A DNA stretch of 64,000 bases from Altererythrobacter sp. Root672 (GCF_001427865.1 NZ_LMHH01000001.1:1798001-1862000); one strand, 5' to 3'. Shown: positions 35,759 to 45,764, counted from the stretch's first letter. Translations and numbers: made by a program. The notes: generated from the letters alone by a model not told the origin.

Positions 35759-36255
35759 CCATCAGGGGCTCAAGAGATCGGCATCCTTGGCGGTTCGCGG
35801 ACGGTTTGAATCTGCGCGGGCATACGGCGCGGGCAGAGGAAGAATAGACTTTCGGCGGCGAGCGGCGGCGGTGGAACGGTCTCAAGATTGTCTCCTCCGA
35901 CACTCGCTTCGTCATCCACGCGCCGCTCATATGGAAGGACAAGGCGACCACGTAGAGGATTACCGAAGGTCGTTGGCGCCGCCCTAGTGGACCTCATCCG
36001 CGGCGAAATCCATACCTGCAAAACGGGCGTGCGCGAGTCCCTGTCTGACTAGGGGCACGGATGTGGCGCGCGCCTGGCGTGTGAACTGAGGCGCGAGGGC
36101 TACTGGTCTTTCGTAGAGTTCCTATTCACAGTATTCGGAGGGCGAAGCGCGGGAATTTCGTTGCCTCGGACGCGTTTAACCCAAATCGGACGCGTGGACG
36201 GCAGGTCTTTGACAGGTTAGCATCGGCCCCGGGACTAGCGGGGAAGAACGGCAAC
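35759..36255. other. 497-base gap between the Dpd operon and the helicase
   Basis: No gene supported. Short frames on both strands between 35770 and 36020 lack motifs or ribosome sites. The stretch could hold the helicase promoter; no convincing -35/-10 pair was found. Confidence 0.5.
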
Positions 36256-38682
36256 TTGACGACATCCATCGCGCCGACGGTCGACACGTTCTCGAACGTG
36301 GTGGTCGCGGCACTCTCGAGAACCGGCCCGAATGTGCGCCAGCGCGAGGCGGTCGCGGCGGCGCGCGATAAGCCGCTGTTCGTGGTGGCCGGTCCCGGAA
36401 CAGGCAAGACGACCACGCTCGTCCTGCGGGCGCTTGCGCTAACCTTTGTCGACAGGATCGTGCCAGAGGACATCCTCATCACGACCTTCACGAAGAAGGC
36501 CGGACGGGAGATCAGGTCACGACTTATCGAATGGGGAACCGACGTACGGGAGCACTTGCTTGGACTGGCCACAACGGCGGGCGACTCCGAATACGCCGAC
36601 TTCCTGTCGGTCATCGACGTCAATCGCTACATGGCGGGCACGCTCGACAGCATCTGCGAGGAAGCTGTCCGCGACATGCGGCACCCCAGCGAGGCTCCAC
36701 CGGTAGTTCTCGACGAATCAGCCGCCCGTGCGCTGCTTGCGCGGCGTGGCGAGATCGGCAACGAGCTGAGCACAGTCGGCGACGAACTCCGGGCGTATCT
36801 CGGCAAATACGCCTTTAACGGCGATCCAGTGAGAACGGTCAGCGACGCGACCACGGTGGTGCGCACGATCGTAGATCGGCTCATCCAGGACCGCGTCGAC
36901 CTCCCCGCTTTCGTGGGGCCGCACCAGGACCAGGCCTCGCGAGAGGCCATCCTGCGCATAAAGCAGCGCTACGAGCAGCATCTCGCAACGACCAACCAGC
37001 TGGACTTCGCGCTGCTCGAACAGGCCTTTCTGGGAAAGCTTGAGGCAGGGATTCTGCCGCGCAGTATGATGGAGCTGAAGGCCGTCCTCGTCGACGAGTA
37101 TCAGGACACTAACCCGCTGCAGGAGGCAATCTACTTCGAACTCGTCCGCCGGACGAACGCGATCCTGACCGTCGTCGGGGACGACGACCAGTCGCTCTAC
37201 CGCTTTCGCGGCGCCACCATCGAGCTGTTCCGCGACTTCGAGACCCGATGCGTGGCGGCGCTGGGCTGCGAGACGCCGACCCTGGTCTGCCTGGAGGAGA
37301 ACTACCGTTCCTCCGAGCAGATCGTGTCCTTCTTCAACGACTACATTCAGAACGACGTGGACTTCTCCGGTGCGCGCGTGGTCCTGCCGCCGCCCCATGT
37401 TCGACAGGTCGTCGCTACGACCGGTCCGGCGGAGATCGGGGTGCTGGGCATGTTCCGCAGCAACGCCGGGGCCCTTGCCACCGACCTCGCCGACTTTCTC
37501 GACCGGCTCTTCCGGCAGGGCGGCCGCATCCCGCGCGCGAACGAGGACACCCTCGCGGAGCCCATCCTTCCCGCGACGGACGGAGGGGACGTCGGCGACG
37601 CCGTGTTCCTCTCGCACTCCGTGAACGAACGGACCCGGAGCTTCATGGGCAATGAAGGGCGCGACCGGTTGCCACGGCTGTTGAGGGCCGAGCTCGAGAG
37701 CCGCGGGATCGGCGTGTTCAACCCCAGGGGGCGCGCCCTGCGCGACATCGAGATCGTCCAGCGGTTCCTTGGGCTCGCGCTCGAGAGCCTCGATCCAGCT
37801 CCGATTGGCGGCGGGGGGCCAATCCAGGAACGCCTAACGATTACCAACGACGCGAAGCGCTTCCTCAACCAGTGGCGCGTCGCGGCGCAGGAATTGCTCT
37901 CCCTGAACCCGGCCGACGGCCGCGGCAACCGTCTCATGGACCGCGTGCTGCGCTGGCAGAACTTCGCAGCGGGCGGGCCCGACCAGGAGAACGAGTGGCC
38001 ACTGCTGGACATCATCTACAGCTTCCTGCCGTGGTTCGCCCCCTTCCAGGACGACCCTGAGGCCCAGGTCTACCTTGAGGCAATCACGCGCACCGTCGCC
38101 AACGCCTCGACGTTCTCGGGATACAAGGCTGCGATTCAACGCGAGGATCCGCACCGCGAGCGCTCGATCCAGTTCGCCTACCGCGACTTCTTCAGCCCGA
38201 TCGCCGAGGACCTCATTGCGGTGGACGAAGAAATCATGCCGAGCGTCCCGCGCGACCGGCTGAACATCATGACGATCCACCAGGCGAAAGGGCTGGAGTT
38301 TCCGTTAGTGATCGTCGACGTGTCTTCCGACTTCAAACAGAACAGTCCCGCCCAGCGCTTCAAGCGCTTCCCCGAGGACCCTTCCTCGGTCGCGCTCATG
38401 GAAGACGACCTCGCCGCCGTCACACCCGTCGGCCCCGCCCGGATGATGCGCGACGGCATGCAGCGCACTTTCGAGGACCTCATTCGCCTTTATTACGTCG
38501 CCTACAGCCGGCCGCAGACCCTCCTGCTCCTGGTAGGCTGCCAGCAAGGTCTGCAATACCGGACCAAGATTCCGAACGTCGCCAAGTTCTGGCGGCGAGA
38601 CCTCTCATGGCCGTGGATCAGCGACCCAACGATGCACAGGCCCCCAGTCGACGCCGACCAACTGCCATTCATCAGGATATGA
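36256..38682 (+). CDS. UvrD/PcrA-like superfamily 1 helicase
   Basis: An 808-residue SF1A helicase. Motif I is VVAGPGTGKTTTLVLRAL (Walker A at 45-53), motif Ia LITTFTKKAGREIRSRL, motif II VLVDEYQDTNPLQEA, motif III VVGDDDQSLYRFRGA, motif IV LEENYRSSEQIV, motif V IMTIHQAKGLEFPLVIVD and motif VI YYVAYSRPQTLLLLVG. It lacks the fused RecB-type nuclease; a separate nuclease gene follows 6 bases downstream. The TTG start at 36256 has a GGGAAG-like site upstream. By context I infer a defence helicase-nuclease unit, not general repair. Confidence 0.9.
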   Translation: MTTSIAPTVDTFSNVVVAALSRTGPNVRQREAVAAARDKPLFVVAGPGTGKTTTLVLRALALTFVDRIVPEDILITTFTKKAGREIRSRLIEWGTDVREHLLGLATTAGDSEYADFLSVIDVNRYMAGTLDSICEEAVRDMRHPSEAPPVVLDESAARALLARRGEIGNELSTVGDELRAYLGKYAFNGDPVRTVSDATTVVRTIVDRLIQDRVDLPAFVGPHQDQASREAILRIKQRYEQHLATTNQLDFALLEQAFLGKLEAGILPRSMMELKAVLVDEYQDTNPLQEAIYFELVRRTNAILTVVGDDDQSLYRFRGATIELFRDFETRCVAALGCETPTLVCLEENYRSSEQIVSFFNDYIQNDVDFSGARVVLPPPHVRQVVATTGPAEIGVLGMFRSNAGALATDLADFLDRLFRQGGRIPRANEDTLAEPILPATDGGDVGDAVFLSHSVNERTRSFMGNEGRDRLPRLLRAELESRGIGVFNPRGRALRDIEIVQRFLGLALESLDPAPIGGGGPIQERLTITNDAKRFLNQWRVAAQELLSLNPADGRGNRLMDRVLRWQNFAAGGPDQENEWPLLDIIYSFLPWFAPFQDDPEAQVYLEAITRTVANASTFSGYKAAIQREDPHRERSIQFAYRDFFSPIAEDLIAVDEEIMPSVPRDRLNIMTIHQAKGLEFPLVIVDVSSDFKQNSPAQRFKRFPEDPSSVALMEDDLAAVTPVGPARMMRDGMQRTFEDLIRLYYVAYSRPQTLLLLVGCQQGLQYRTKIPNVAKFWRRDLSWPWISDPTMHRPPVDADQLPFIRI

Positions 38683-38688
38683 GCCGAC

Positions 38689-39873
38689 ATGCTGCTGGCC
38701 AGAAAGCGCCCCGAGCGCCTTGTCCCGGAATACTCGCTGACGGGCGACCTCCTGTCCTTCCGGCGCTGCGCACGACAGTACCGGTACCAGAACGGCAGCT
38801 CGTTGCCGCCCTCGCGGCCGGTTCAGCTCTGGTATGGCGAGTTCATCCACGGCGTGCTGGAGAACGCCTACCGGCTGTGGGAGAGCGGCGGCGGCACCCT
38901 TTCCTTCCCGCTCCCATATACTCGGATCACGGTGTCTGACCCGATCGCCGAGCCTCCGCCGGGGGTCTCGCCCCACGACGTCCGCAACCTCGGCTGGCCG
39001 GTGGAGCAGGCGCTTCTTCACCAGAACAAGCGCGCTCGCAGCCGGGCAGCCCGCACGGCGGCCTACCGCCGCGTCGAGGCCGCGCTCAACATGCTCGGCC
39101 CGCACCTCTTCCCGCTGATCGCCCAGGCCGAGGAGCGAGTTCTCGGCACGCGCTCGGTGCCACAGGCTGAGGCTGAGGGTTTCCGGGCGGAGCGCTATGC
39201 CCTTCACGGGGTGATCGACGTCCTCACCGAGATCGAGCTGACGGGCGCCCCAACCGACAACCTCATCCGACGCGCGGTGCAGGAGGTGTGCCCCGAACTC
39301 GAGGGCGAGTTCGAGGTCATCGTCGACTACAAGGGAAGCCGGCGCCCGCGGACGGACAGCGCGGAGTGGCAGGACGGTGCATGGCAGGTGCAGACTTACG
39401 CCTGGCTGCGACACCAGCAGCGCCGCAGCCGCAAGGTGGCCGCGGGGATCCTCATCTACATCAATGAGCTTGCCCCCGGCGACGCCGACATAGGTCTGAT
39501 GCGGACCGATATCGGCCACGGCCGCACCGACATCGCGCCGACGCGCGACAGCGATCGCCGCATTCTCGAGAACTGGCGTCCCGGCAGCCGAGCCGACCTC
39601 AGCGACGACTTCCGATTCGCCCGGGCTGTACGTGTCATCAAGGTAGACGAGGCCAGCATCGCGGAGGCGACCAGCGCCTTCGACGACACTGTCGCGAACA
39701 TCGAGCGGCGGGTGAAGCTCGAGGCGGAGGCGGTCAGTATCCTCCAGACCTGGGACGACAACTGCAACGACAGGAAGACCTGCGCGGCCTGCGACTTCCG
39801 ATACTTTTGCGATGGCTACTTGCGCAACGGCAACCCTAGAGGGGCCGAAGATCTGATCGAGGACGAGATCTGA
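38689..39873 (+). CDS. PD-(D/E)XK nuclease of the Cas4/AddB type, with Fe-S cysteines
   Basis: A 394-residue RecB-family nuclease. The conserved motifs are a GEFIHGVLE-type helix (His about 47), GVIDVLTEIEL, the core VIVDYKGSRRP (D..xK) and QVQTYAWLRHQQRRS. Four Cys fit an Fe-S cluster: one in LLSFRRCARQYRY near residue 27 and three in CNDRKTCAACDFRYFC near the C-terminus. This matches Cas4/AddB-type nucleases that degrade ends exposed by a partner helicase. It lies 6 bases after the helicase stop, so the two are surely co-expressed and probably form a complex. Confidence 0.88.
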   Translation: MLLARKRPERLVPEYSLTGDLLSFRRCARQYRYQNGSSLPPSRPVQLWYGEFIHGVLENAYRLWESGGGTLSFPLPYTRITVSDPIAEPPPGVSPHDVRNLGWPVEQALLHQNKRARSRAARTAAYRRVEAALNMLGPHLFPLIAQAEERVLGTRSVPQAEAEGFRAERYALHGVIDVLTEIELTGAPTDNLIRRAVQEVCPELEGEFEVIVDYKGSRRPRTDSAEWQDGAWQVQTYAWLRHQQRRSRKVAAGILIYINELAPGDADIGLMRTDIGHGRTDIAPTRDSDRRILENWRPGSRADLSDDFRFARAVRVIKVDEASIAEATSAFDDTVANIERRVKLEAEAVSILQTWDDNCNDRKTCAACDFRYFCDGYLRNGNPRGAEDLIEDEI

Positions 39874-39925
39874 GCGTCGTGGGTAATAGCGGCAGGCCAG
39901 CGACCCTCGACGTCGGGCTCGGCCG

Positions 39926-42900
39926 TTGAGCACGGTGGTCATGACTGGGACCGCGCCCGCGCCGGTAATGCAGCGCTACGAGGCCGATCTGCTCGGCAAC
40001 ATCCAGCAGGCGCTCGCGGGACTACAAGGCTTCGACATAATGGCGCTGGAGCTCATCCAGAACGCCGACGACGCCGGCGCCGCTGCGATGCGCTTCGACG
40101 TTCGCGAGGACGGGCTGCACGTCTGGAACAGCGAACGCTTCTCCAGCTGCGGCCTGACCGAAACTGCTTGCCCCTACCTCGCCACCGGAGACGCAGAAGG
40201 GATCGCGCGGCCGTGCAACTTCCACGCGATCTCACGCATGGGAAGCCGGAGCAAGATCAACGTGGGCTCCCAGATCGGCCGTTTCGGCATCGGGTTCGTC
40301 TCGGTCTACCAGATCACCGACTCGCCTGTCATCAGGTCACGCGATCTCCAGATGCGTCTCGACCCGCTCAACTCCGTGAGCCCCACCCACCGAATCGATG
40401 AGGTCGATGGCACCGAGTTCGAACTGCCATGGGCCTCCAGCCAGTCGGCGACGCGCAACGCGCTCAACGCCTCCCCCACCCCAACGGACGTCCGCGATCG
40501 CGTGGCCGGCGAGATACGCGACGTGATGGACCGCGGACTGTTCTTTCTGCGGAGACTCGAGCGCATTGAACTGCTGGTCGACGGGGAACTAGTCCACGCG
40601 GTCTCGATCGGGCGCGACGGCGATGTGCTCACGCTTAATAAGGAGCCGGGTAGCAGCGAGGAGAGCTGGCTCGTCCTGAAGACGGACGCTGCCGTGCGTG
40701 CGGACGAGCTGAAGCTCAAGACGCGCTTCCCCATGCTGGTGGAACTCGACCGCTCGGCCGCCGTGACGGTTGCGATACCGCTCGACGATCGGCCGTTCGA
40801 AGGCCTTCTCTACGCCTTCCTGCCCACTGAGCAGTCATCACGCCTGCCGATGCACATCAATGCGGACTTCTTCCCGCACCCAAACCGCCGTGCGATCGTG
40901 CTTACGGGCGAGCAGCACGACCGATACTGGAACGAACTGCTCCTCGAGACGGCGGCCACCGCCATCGCCGACAGCTTCGTGATGCTATGCGGCCAGATCG
41001 GCGCGAAGCGACTGTGGGAGATCGGCAGCTCGGCGCTGGCGCTGAGAGGCGAAGGGGCGTTCGCCATCTTCTGGGACCGCTTCGCGGAGGCCGCGCGGGT
41101 TTACGACTGCTCGTGGTCCGTTGAGGATGAGTGGTGTAGCATTGCGACCAGCCACCTCCCTCCGGAGATGATGCCGGCCGACCAGCAGGCTGCGCTTGCG
41201 GGCATTGGCCTCAACCTCCTCCATCCCGACCTGCGCCCGCACTGGACCGCGCTCTCGACGCTGGGAGCCAAGCCGCTGCGCCTTAGCGCGATGATCGATG
41301 CGCTTGTGGAGGCCTACGGCGTCACGGACCCGGCACCATCACCGCCCACGGCGACGCTGTTGAGCGCGATCGACGGTATCGTAGAGGCAGGCATCAAGAC
41401 GCCAGGCGCCGAGCCGGCACTGGCGCGACTCCGCGGGGTCCGGTTCGCGCCGGGACATGACGGCGGACTCCACAACCTCGCGGATATGCGGACGCCGCCA
41501 CCCGGCGTCACGACGGAACAAATCAACGCGCTCGTCTCCGAGGTTGTGTTTGCGCACCCCGAACTGGCCGGACGGGCGTCACTGCTGCCACTGATTCCGC
41601 GATACGGATTTGCCGAGTTTGCGGGCCACCTTGCGGAGCGGATCGAGACCGCGGCGGATGCAACCGCAGTCATCGGCGCGCCGGCCCATCGAGTGCGGGC
41701 CTTCTACGAACTCCTGGTCGCAATCGCCGGCAGTGATCGAGAGGTTGACGGAATTGCGCTCGCCGACACACCCATTTTGCGAACCCGCTCGGGGTTTACC
41801 TCTCCGCGCCGGGGCCTGCTGCCTGGGGGTTTCGACGATCCAATCGGACACCTAGCAGTGGTCGACGTGGCGGTGATGCCGCCCGCGATGCTGGGCCTCG
41901 CCCAGTCGGCGCTCGGCGTTGAGACTCTGTCGTTCTGCGACTACGTGCGCAAGCACCTAGCGGAAATCCTCGCGGGCGAGCCCACGCAGTCGCAATATCG
42001 TAGCCTGATGCGCGAACTCGCGCAGCACTGGCGCGAACTGGCGGCCGGCGGCGCACTCGCCACGCTCGGGCAGATGCGCTTCGTTCGCAACCGGGCCGGT
42101 GGCTACTCCCGCGCCCCGGACGTCTACTTCTTCTCGGCAGCGCTCGAGGCGGCGCTCGGTCAGGAAGGCGAGCGGTGGGTGGACGAGAACTGGCTTCCGG
42201 GAGACGGCACCCAGGCGCGTCTGCGTGACTTGCTCGAATCCGAATTGGGCCTGCCGCGGCACGCTCTGGCCCGGCATCTAGTAGACCGCATCGAATTGCT
42301 CACCCAGGGCACGCCGAACGACGAGACTGCAAAGCGGCTCAACGCGATCTCGCGGCATCTGGTCGAGCGGCTGCCTTCGATGAGCGACGCCGAGCGGTCG
42401 GACCTGGAGCGCCTGCGTGATCTCGAATGGCTACCGGCTTCCCTCGATGGCCAGCGGGAGGAGGCATGGTATGCCCCCCATGAGGTTTACCGTCCCTTCC
42501 GCGCCACCGGCTTCGCCTCGCAGGCGCGCGTCCCCGACCTCTCAGTGTTTCGCTCTACGCAGGTCCGCGGCCTCACCGACTTCCTCGACTTTCTCGAGAT
42601 GCCGGACGAGCCGCCGACCTCCATCGTCGTGGCGCATCTCCGCCACTGTATGGCCGACAAGATCCAGCCCTCAGACATTACCTACCAGATGCTTTCCGAA
42701 GGCGTGGAGACCAGCGCAGCCTCACTGGAACCCCTCCGCGGATCCGCCTTCATCTACGTCGCGGCCGAGAAGCGCTGGCTCACGGCCGACCAAGTGTTTT
42801 GGGAGGCGCCGCCGTTTCGCGGACGCTGGCACGCGGCATCGCAGAACATGCATCTGCGCTCGCCGCTTTACCGCAATCTCGGGGTCTCCGACAGGCCGGA

Positions 42901-44761
42901 GCCCCGGCACTACGCCGGGATGCTTGTTCAACTCGCCAGCGAGGGGAGTCTTAACCGCGACGACCTGCTGATCCAGGACCGTTGCCTCGCCGTCATCGCT
43001 GAGGCAATCGAGTCGGGCGCGCTCACGCCGGAGGAACTCCGGAAGGAGGTCGGACCTCACCCGATCCTTACGAACCTGCTCGGCGAGGGCATCTTCCCTG
43101 AGGATGCGATCTGGTCGGACGCGGAATGGCTCGTTGCCCCGTTCGACGGCGCCCTCGACGATCAGCTCGTGTCCACACCGAGCTGCCCGCGAAGCTCGGC
43201 GATAAGGCTCTTCAAGGCGTTAGGCGTTCGCCGGCTGTCGACCATCGCCCGGCTGCGCCTCGCGACAGACCCGGACAATCGGAAGTCGCAGGACGTGACG
43301 GAGCGCGTAGCTGAACGCGCCGATCTGCTGCTGTGGCTGGCGCCCACCGCGGGCGGGCGCGAAAGGCTGCTCCGCGCACTACTCGACCTCGAGGTGTGCC
43401 TCACGGTCACGCTGCATGTTCGAGCCGAGCTACTGACCTCCGACCCGCCAACCCGTTCCGCGGCCGCGCCGGTCGCGGCGTTCTACGATGCGGACCGCAA
43501 CGTGCTCCACATGCGGGAGGCCCCTGGCTGTCCACTCGATTGGAGCGCCGCGTTCCGCGACCTGTTCGCGCAGCTTGACCTCGTACCGCACGACGCCGAC
43601 GTGCGCCCCGTCATCATGGCGGCCGTCTATGTCATAGCAGCGGCCTCGGCGGCGGAGGCGGAGCAGGCGCTGCGGACGGCGGACTACAGCCCGCCGCCCT
43701 CCAACGAGGGCCGGGACGGCGATCGCGGCGAGGCGTTCGACGATCTCGAGGATCCCGATGAAGATGGCGACGCGGAAGACTTGTCTCAGGAGGGGGACAC
43801 AAGACCGGATGCGTCGGGCGCCACGGAAGGCGATGGGGATGGGAGTGGGGGCGCTCACGACGACGATGGTGGTGAAGCCGAGTGCAACGGAATCGAGGAC
43901 GAGAACGACAAGAACCACGAAGCTGACGGCGACACCGATCGGCGCGGCGGGGCCGGCGGGGCTAAGCAGCCAAGCGGCGGTGACTCCGGACAGCACGATA
44001 GCGGTTCGACCGGCTCCGGCGCCGGGACAGGTTCAGGCAACAGCTCGGGATCCGGGTCTGGCAACCCCGGCTCCGGCGGAAATGGAGGTGGCGCGGGCAC
44101 GTCCGGGAGTGCTTCACCGCCGGACGGCCAGACTAGGCGCAGTCGGCTCCTTGCCTACGTGGTGTCCACAGAGGCCGCGACCCAAAATGGCGACGGGAGC
44201 AACGACCGGGCGCGCGCGGAGGCAGCGAAGATCGACATCGCGGCCATCGAGGCGGCCCTGAAGTATGAGCGCCACGCGCGCCGCCTGCCTGTCGAACAGC
44301 TCCACTCGAATCCCGGCTTCGACATCCGCTCCGCACACGAGGATGGCGCCGGCACTCGCCTCATCGAGGTGAAGGGCCTCGCGTCAGCCTGGAACGAGCG
44401 CGGCATCAAGCTCACCGGCGTGCAGTACGAGATGGCGCGCGAGCACCCAGAGCAGTTCTGGATATACGTCGTCGAGAACGCCTGCGACCTCGAGACCCAA
44501 AAAGTGCACGCGATTGCGAACCCCTTCTCGAAGGTCGCAGAATACTGGTTCGACCATGGCTGGAGCGGCATGGCCGAGGAGACTGGCGGCCCGAGGCAGC
44601 TGAACCTCGTGGCGGGGGTCAAGCTCAGACACCGGGTCTGGGGCGTTGGGACCGTGCTCTCGGTGGAACACCGCGGCGCCGGCGATTTCGTGCTGATCGA
44701 GTTCCCGATAGACGGCCGCAAGTTCATCCCGTTCAATTCGATGCTCACCTTCGTCGCGTGA
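39926..44761 (+). CDS. giant sacsin-like GHKL ATPase with C-terminal DUF3883
   Basis: A 1611-residue protein. The N-terminus is a sacsin/Hsp90-like GHKL domain (ELIQNADDA at 43-50, GRFGIGFVSVYQITDSP, and VDGTEFELPW). A long, mostly helical middle of unknown fold follows. Residues about 1255-1400 form a low-complexity acidic then Gly/Ser-rich linker. The end is a DUF3883-type domain, a restriction-endonuclease-like fold (NPGFDIRSAHEDGAGTRLIE and VKGLASAW, then EHPEQFWIYVVENA). The family recurs in anti-phage loci. It lies 52 bases after the nuclease and is the third gene of the helicase-nuclease unit. Start TTG 39926 or ATG 39941. Confidence 0.85.
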   Translation: MSTVVMTGTAPAPVMQRYEADLLGNIQQALAGLQGFDIMALELIQNADDAGAAAMRFDVREDGLHVWNSERFSSCGLTETACPYLATGDAEGIARPCNFHAISRMGSRSKINVGSQIGRFGIGFVSVYQITDSPVIRSRDLQMRLDPLNSVSPTHRIDEVDGTEFELPWASSQSATRNALNASPTPTDVRDRVAGEIRDVMDRGLFFLRRLERIELLVDGELVHAVSIGRDGDVLTLNKEPGSSEESWLVLKTDAAVRADELKLKTRFPMLVELDRSAAVTVAIPLDDRPFEGLLYAFLPTEQSSRLPMHINADFFPHPNRRAIVLTGEQHDRYWNELLLETAATAIADSFVMLCGQIGAKRLWEIGSSALALRGEGAFAIFWDRFAEAARVYDCSWSVEDEWCSIATSHLPPEMMPADQQAALAGIGLNLLHPDLRPHWTALSTLGAKPLRLSAMIDALVEAYGVTDPAPSPPTATLLSAIDGIVEAGIKTPGAEPALARLRGVRFAPGHDGGLHNLADMRTPPPGVTTEQINALVSEVVFAHPELAGRASLLPLIPRYGFAEFAGHLAERIETAADATAVIGAPAHRVRAFYELLVAIAGSDREVDGIALADTPILRTRSGFTSPRRGLLPGGFDDPIGHLAVVDVAVMPPAMLGLAQSALGVETLSFCDYVRKHLAEILAGEPTQSQYRSLMRELAQHWRELAAGGALATLGQMRFVRNRAGGYSRAPDVYFFSAALEAALGQEGERWVDENWLPGDGTQARLRDLLESELGLPRHALARHLVDRIELLTQGTPNDETAKRLNAISRHLVERLPSMSDAERSDLERLRDLEWLPASLDGQREEAWYAPHEVYRPFRATGFASQARVPDLSVFRSTQVRGLTDFLDFLEMPDEPPTSIVVAHLRHCMADKIQPSDITYQMLSEGVETSAASLEPLRGSAFIYVAAEKRWLTADQVFWEAPPFRGRWHAASQNMHLRSPLYRNLGVSDRPEPRHYAGMLVQLASEGSLNRDDLLIQDRCLAVIAEAIESGALTPEELRKEVGPHPILTNLLGEGIFPEDAIWSDAEWLVAPFDGALDDQLVSTPSCPRSSAIRLFKALGVRRLSTIARLRLATDPDNRKSQDVTERVAERADLLLWLAPTAGGRERLLRALLDLEVCLTVTLHVRAELLTSDPPTRSAAAPVAAFYDADRNVLHMREAPGCPLDWSAAFRDLFAQLDLVPHDADVRPVIMAAVYVIAAASAAEAEQALRTADYSPPPSNEGRDGDRGEAFDDLEDPDEDGDAEDLSQEGDTRPDASGATEGDGDGSGGAHDDDGGEAECNGIEDENDKNHEADGDTDRRGGAGGAKQPSGGDSGQHDSGSTGSGAGTGSGNSSGSGSGNPGSGGNGGGAGTSGSASPPDGQTRRSRLLAYVVSTEAATQNGDGSNDRARAEAAKIDIAAIEAALKYERHARRLPVEQLHSNPGFDIRSAHEDGAGTRLIEVKGLASAWNERGIKLTGVQYEMAREHPEQFWIYVVENACDLETQKVHAIANPFSKVAEYWFDHGWSGMAEETGGPRQLNLVAGVKLRHRVWGVGTVLSVEHRGAGDFVLIEFPIDGRKFIPFNSMLTFVA

Positions 44762-44852
44762 GGAACGGCAGCTTTGGAGATCGGAGCGGGTGGAGTCTGA
44801 ACGACAACCATGGGCGCAAAGTGGACAGCCCGTTACGTATTCCAGAGCTAGT

Positions 44853-45764
44853 TTAAGCCGCCTCCGCCAGCGCCGAAATCCTTTCCTCGCACAATTGTCG
44901 AACGGTCACCTGCAGGAACTCGACTCGCCCTGACAACCACTCCAGTTGCTCTTCTGTGATCCGGTAGTGCCGTGAGTACCGTGCCTTCACATAAGCCTCG
45001 CGCAGCAGTTCGTAGCACCGCCGCTCAAACTTGGTGTCTCGCGGCCAAACGTCTTTGAGCCGCGGCTCGATGTCCTCGGCAAGTTGACGTAACTGATTCA
45101 GGTTGTGCGTCTTCGGACTGTAGAGCGTGCGCACCAGGAATAGGCAGTGGTAGAGGCGCTCAGTTGCCTGGTGCAAATTGAACGCGGCTTCTCTCGGGGC
45201 GTTGTCACCTCTTAGAAAATCGGCGGCGCGTTTGAACTTTCCCGCGCTCTCAAACCACTCCTCGTAATACTCCCTTGTTTCGCGCAACGCCTCAGCCGGC
45301 GTCAGCACCTGCGGCTCCGCCAGCGCAAACCCTGGCTCCTCGAACAGCACCACCCCATCGCGCACGATGTCGATGAAGAAGTACCGCCCGAGCCGCAGCT
45401 TGTCGTTCACGTCATCTAGGCTGTGATAAATCAGGCTGACCGGCGTACGTAGCTCTTGCCCCGCCGCCAGATCTGCAAGCAGCCGCTCCTCGGTCTTCGC
45501 CCAGAACTCGGGCACGTCGGTCAGAGCTTCGCGATCGACGATCACAAGCAGATCGTAGTCGGAGAAATACCGCCCGACCGGGTCCTCGACCCAGTCCCCG
45601 CGCGCGTAGCTCCCGAATAGCACGATCTTGAGCAGCCGCCCTCCGCGTAGCTCGGGCATCGTGCGGCGCGCTATCGCGAACGCAAAGCCCTCGCGGATGG
45701 CCTCGACCACATGCGCGAGCTCTCGCCGCTTCGCCTCAGGCAAATGATCGAGATCGTCCCTCAT
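44853..45764 (-). CDS. nucleotidyltransferase-HEPN fusion protein
   Basis: A 303-residue protein. The N-terminal half is a MNT-type nucleotidyltransferase (LFGSYARGDWVEDPVGRYFS then DYDLLVIVD, giving GSxxxG and DxD). The C-terminal half is a HEPN domain (NLHQATERLYHCLFL, PKTHNLNQLRQL, and YSRHYRITEEQ). In toxin-antitoxin pairs these are separate proteins, with MNT adenylylating the HEPN RNase; the fusion is a known variant. I set the start at the ATG at 45764 because the family begins DLDHLPEAKRREL; TTG at 45800 is possible. It is convergent with the giant ATPase. Confidence 0.85.
   Translation of the reverse strand: MRDDLDHLPEAKRRELAHVVEAIREGFAFAIARRTMPELRGGRLLKIVLFGSYARGDWVEDPVGRYFSDYDLLVIVDREALTDVPEFWAKTEERLLADLAAGQELRTPVSLIYHSLDDVNDKLRLGRYFFIDIVRDGVVLFEEPGFALAEPQVLTPAEALRETREYYEEWFESAGKFKRAADFLRGDNAPREAAFNLHQATERLYHCLFLVRTLYSPKTHNLNQLRQLAEDIEPRLKDVWPRDTKFERRCYELLREAYVKARYSRHYRITEEQLEWLSGRVEFLQVTVRQLCEERISALAEAA

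Noticed and set aside
35787-36021. Short frames on both strands in the Dpd-helicase gap
   Set aside because: No start signals, motifs or coding bias distinguishable from noise.
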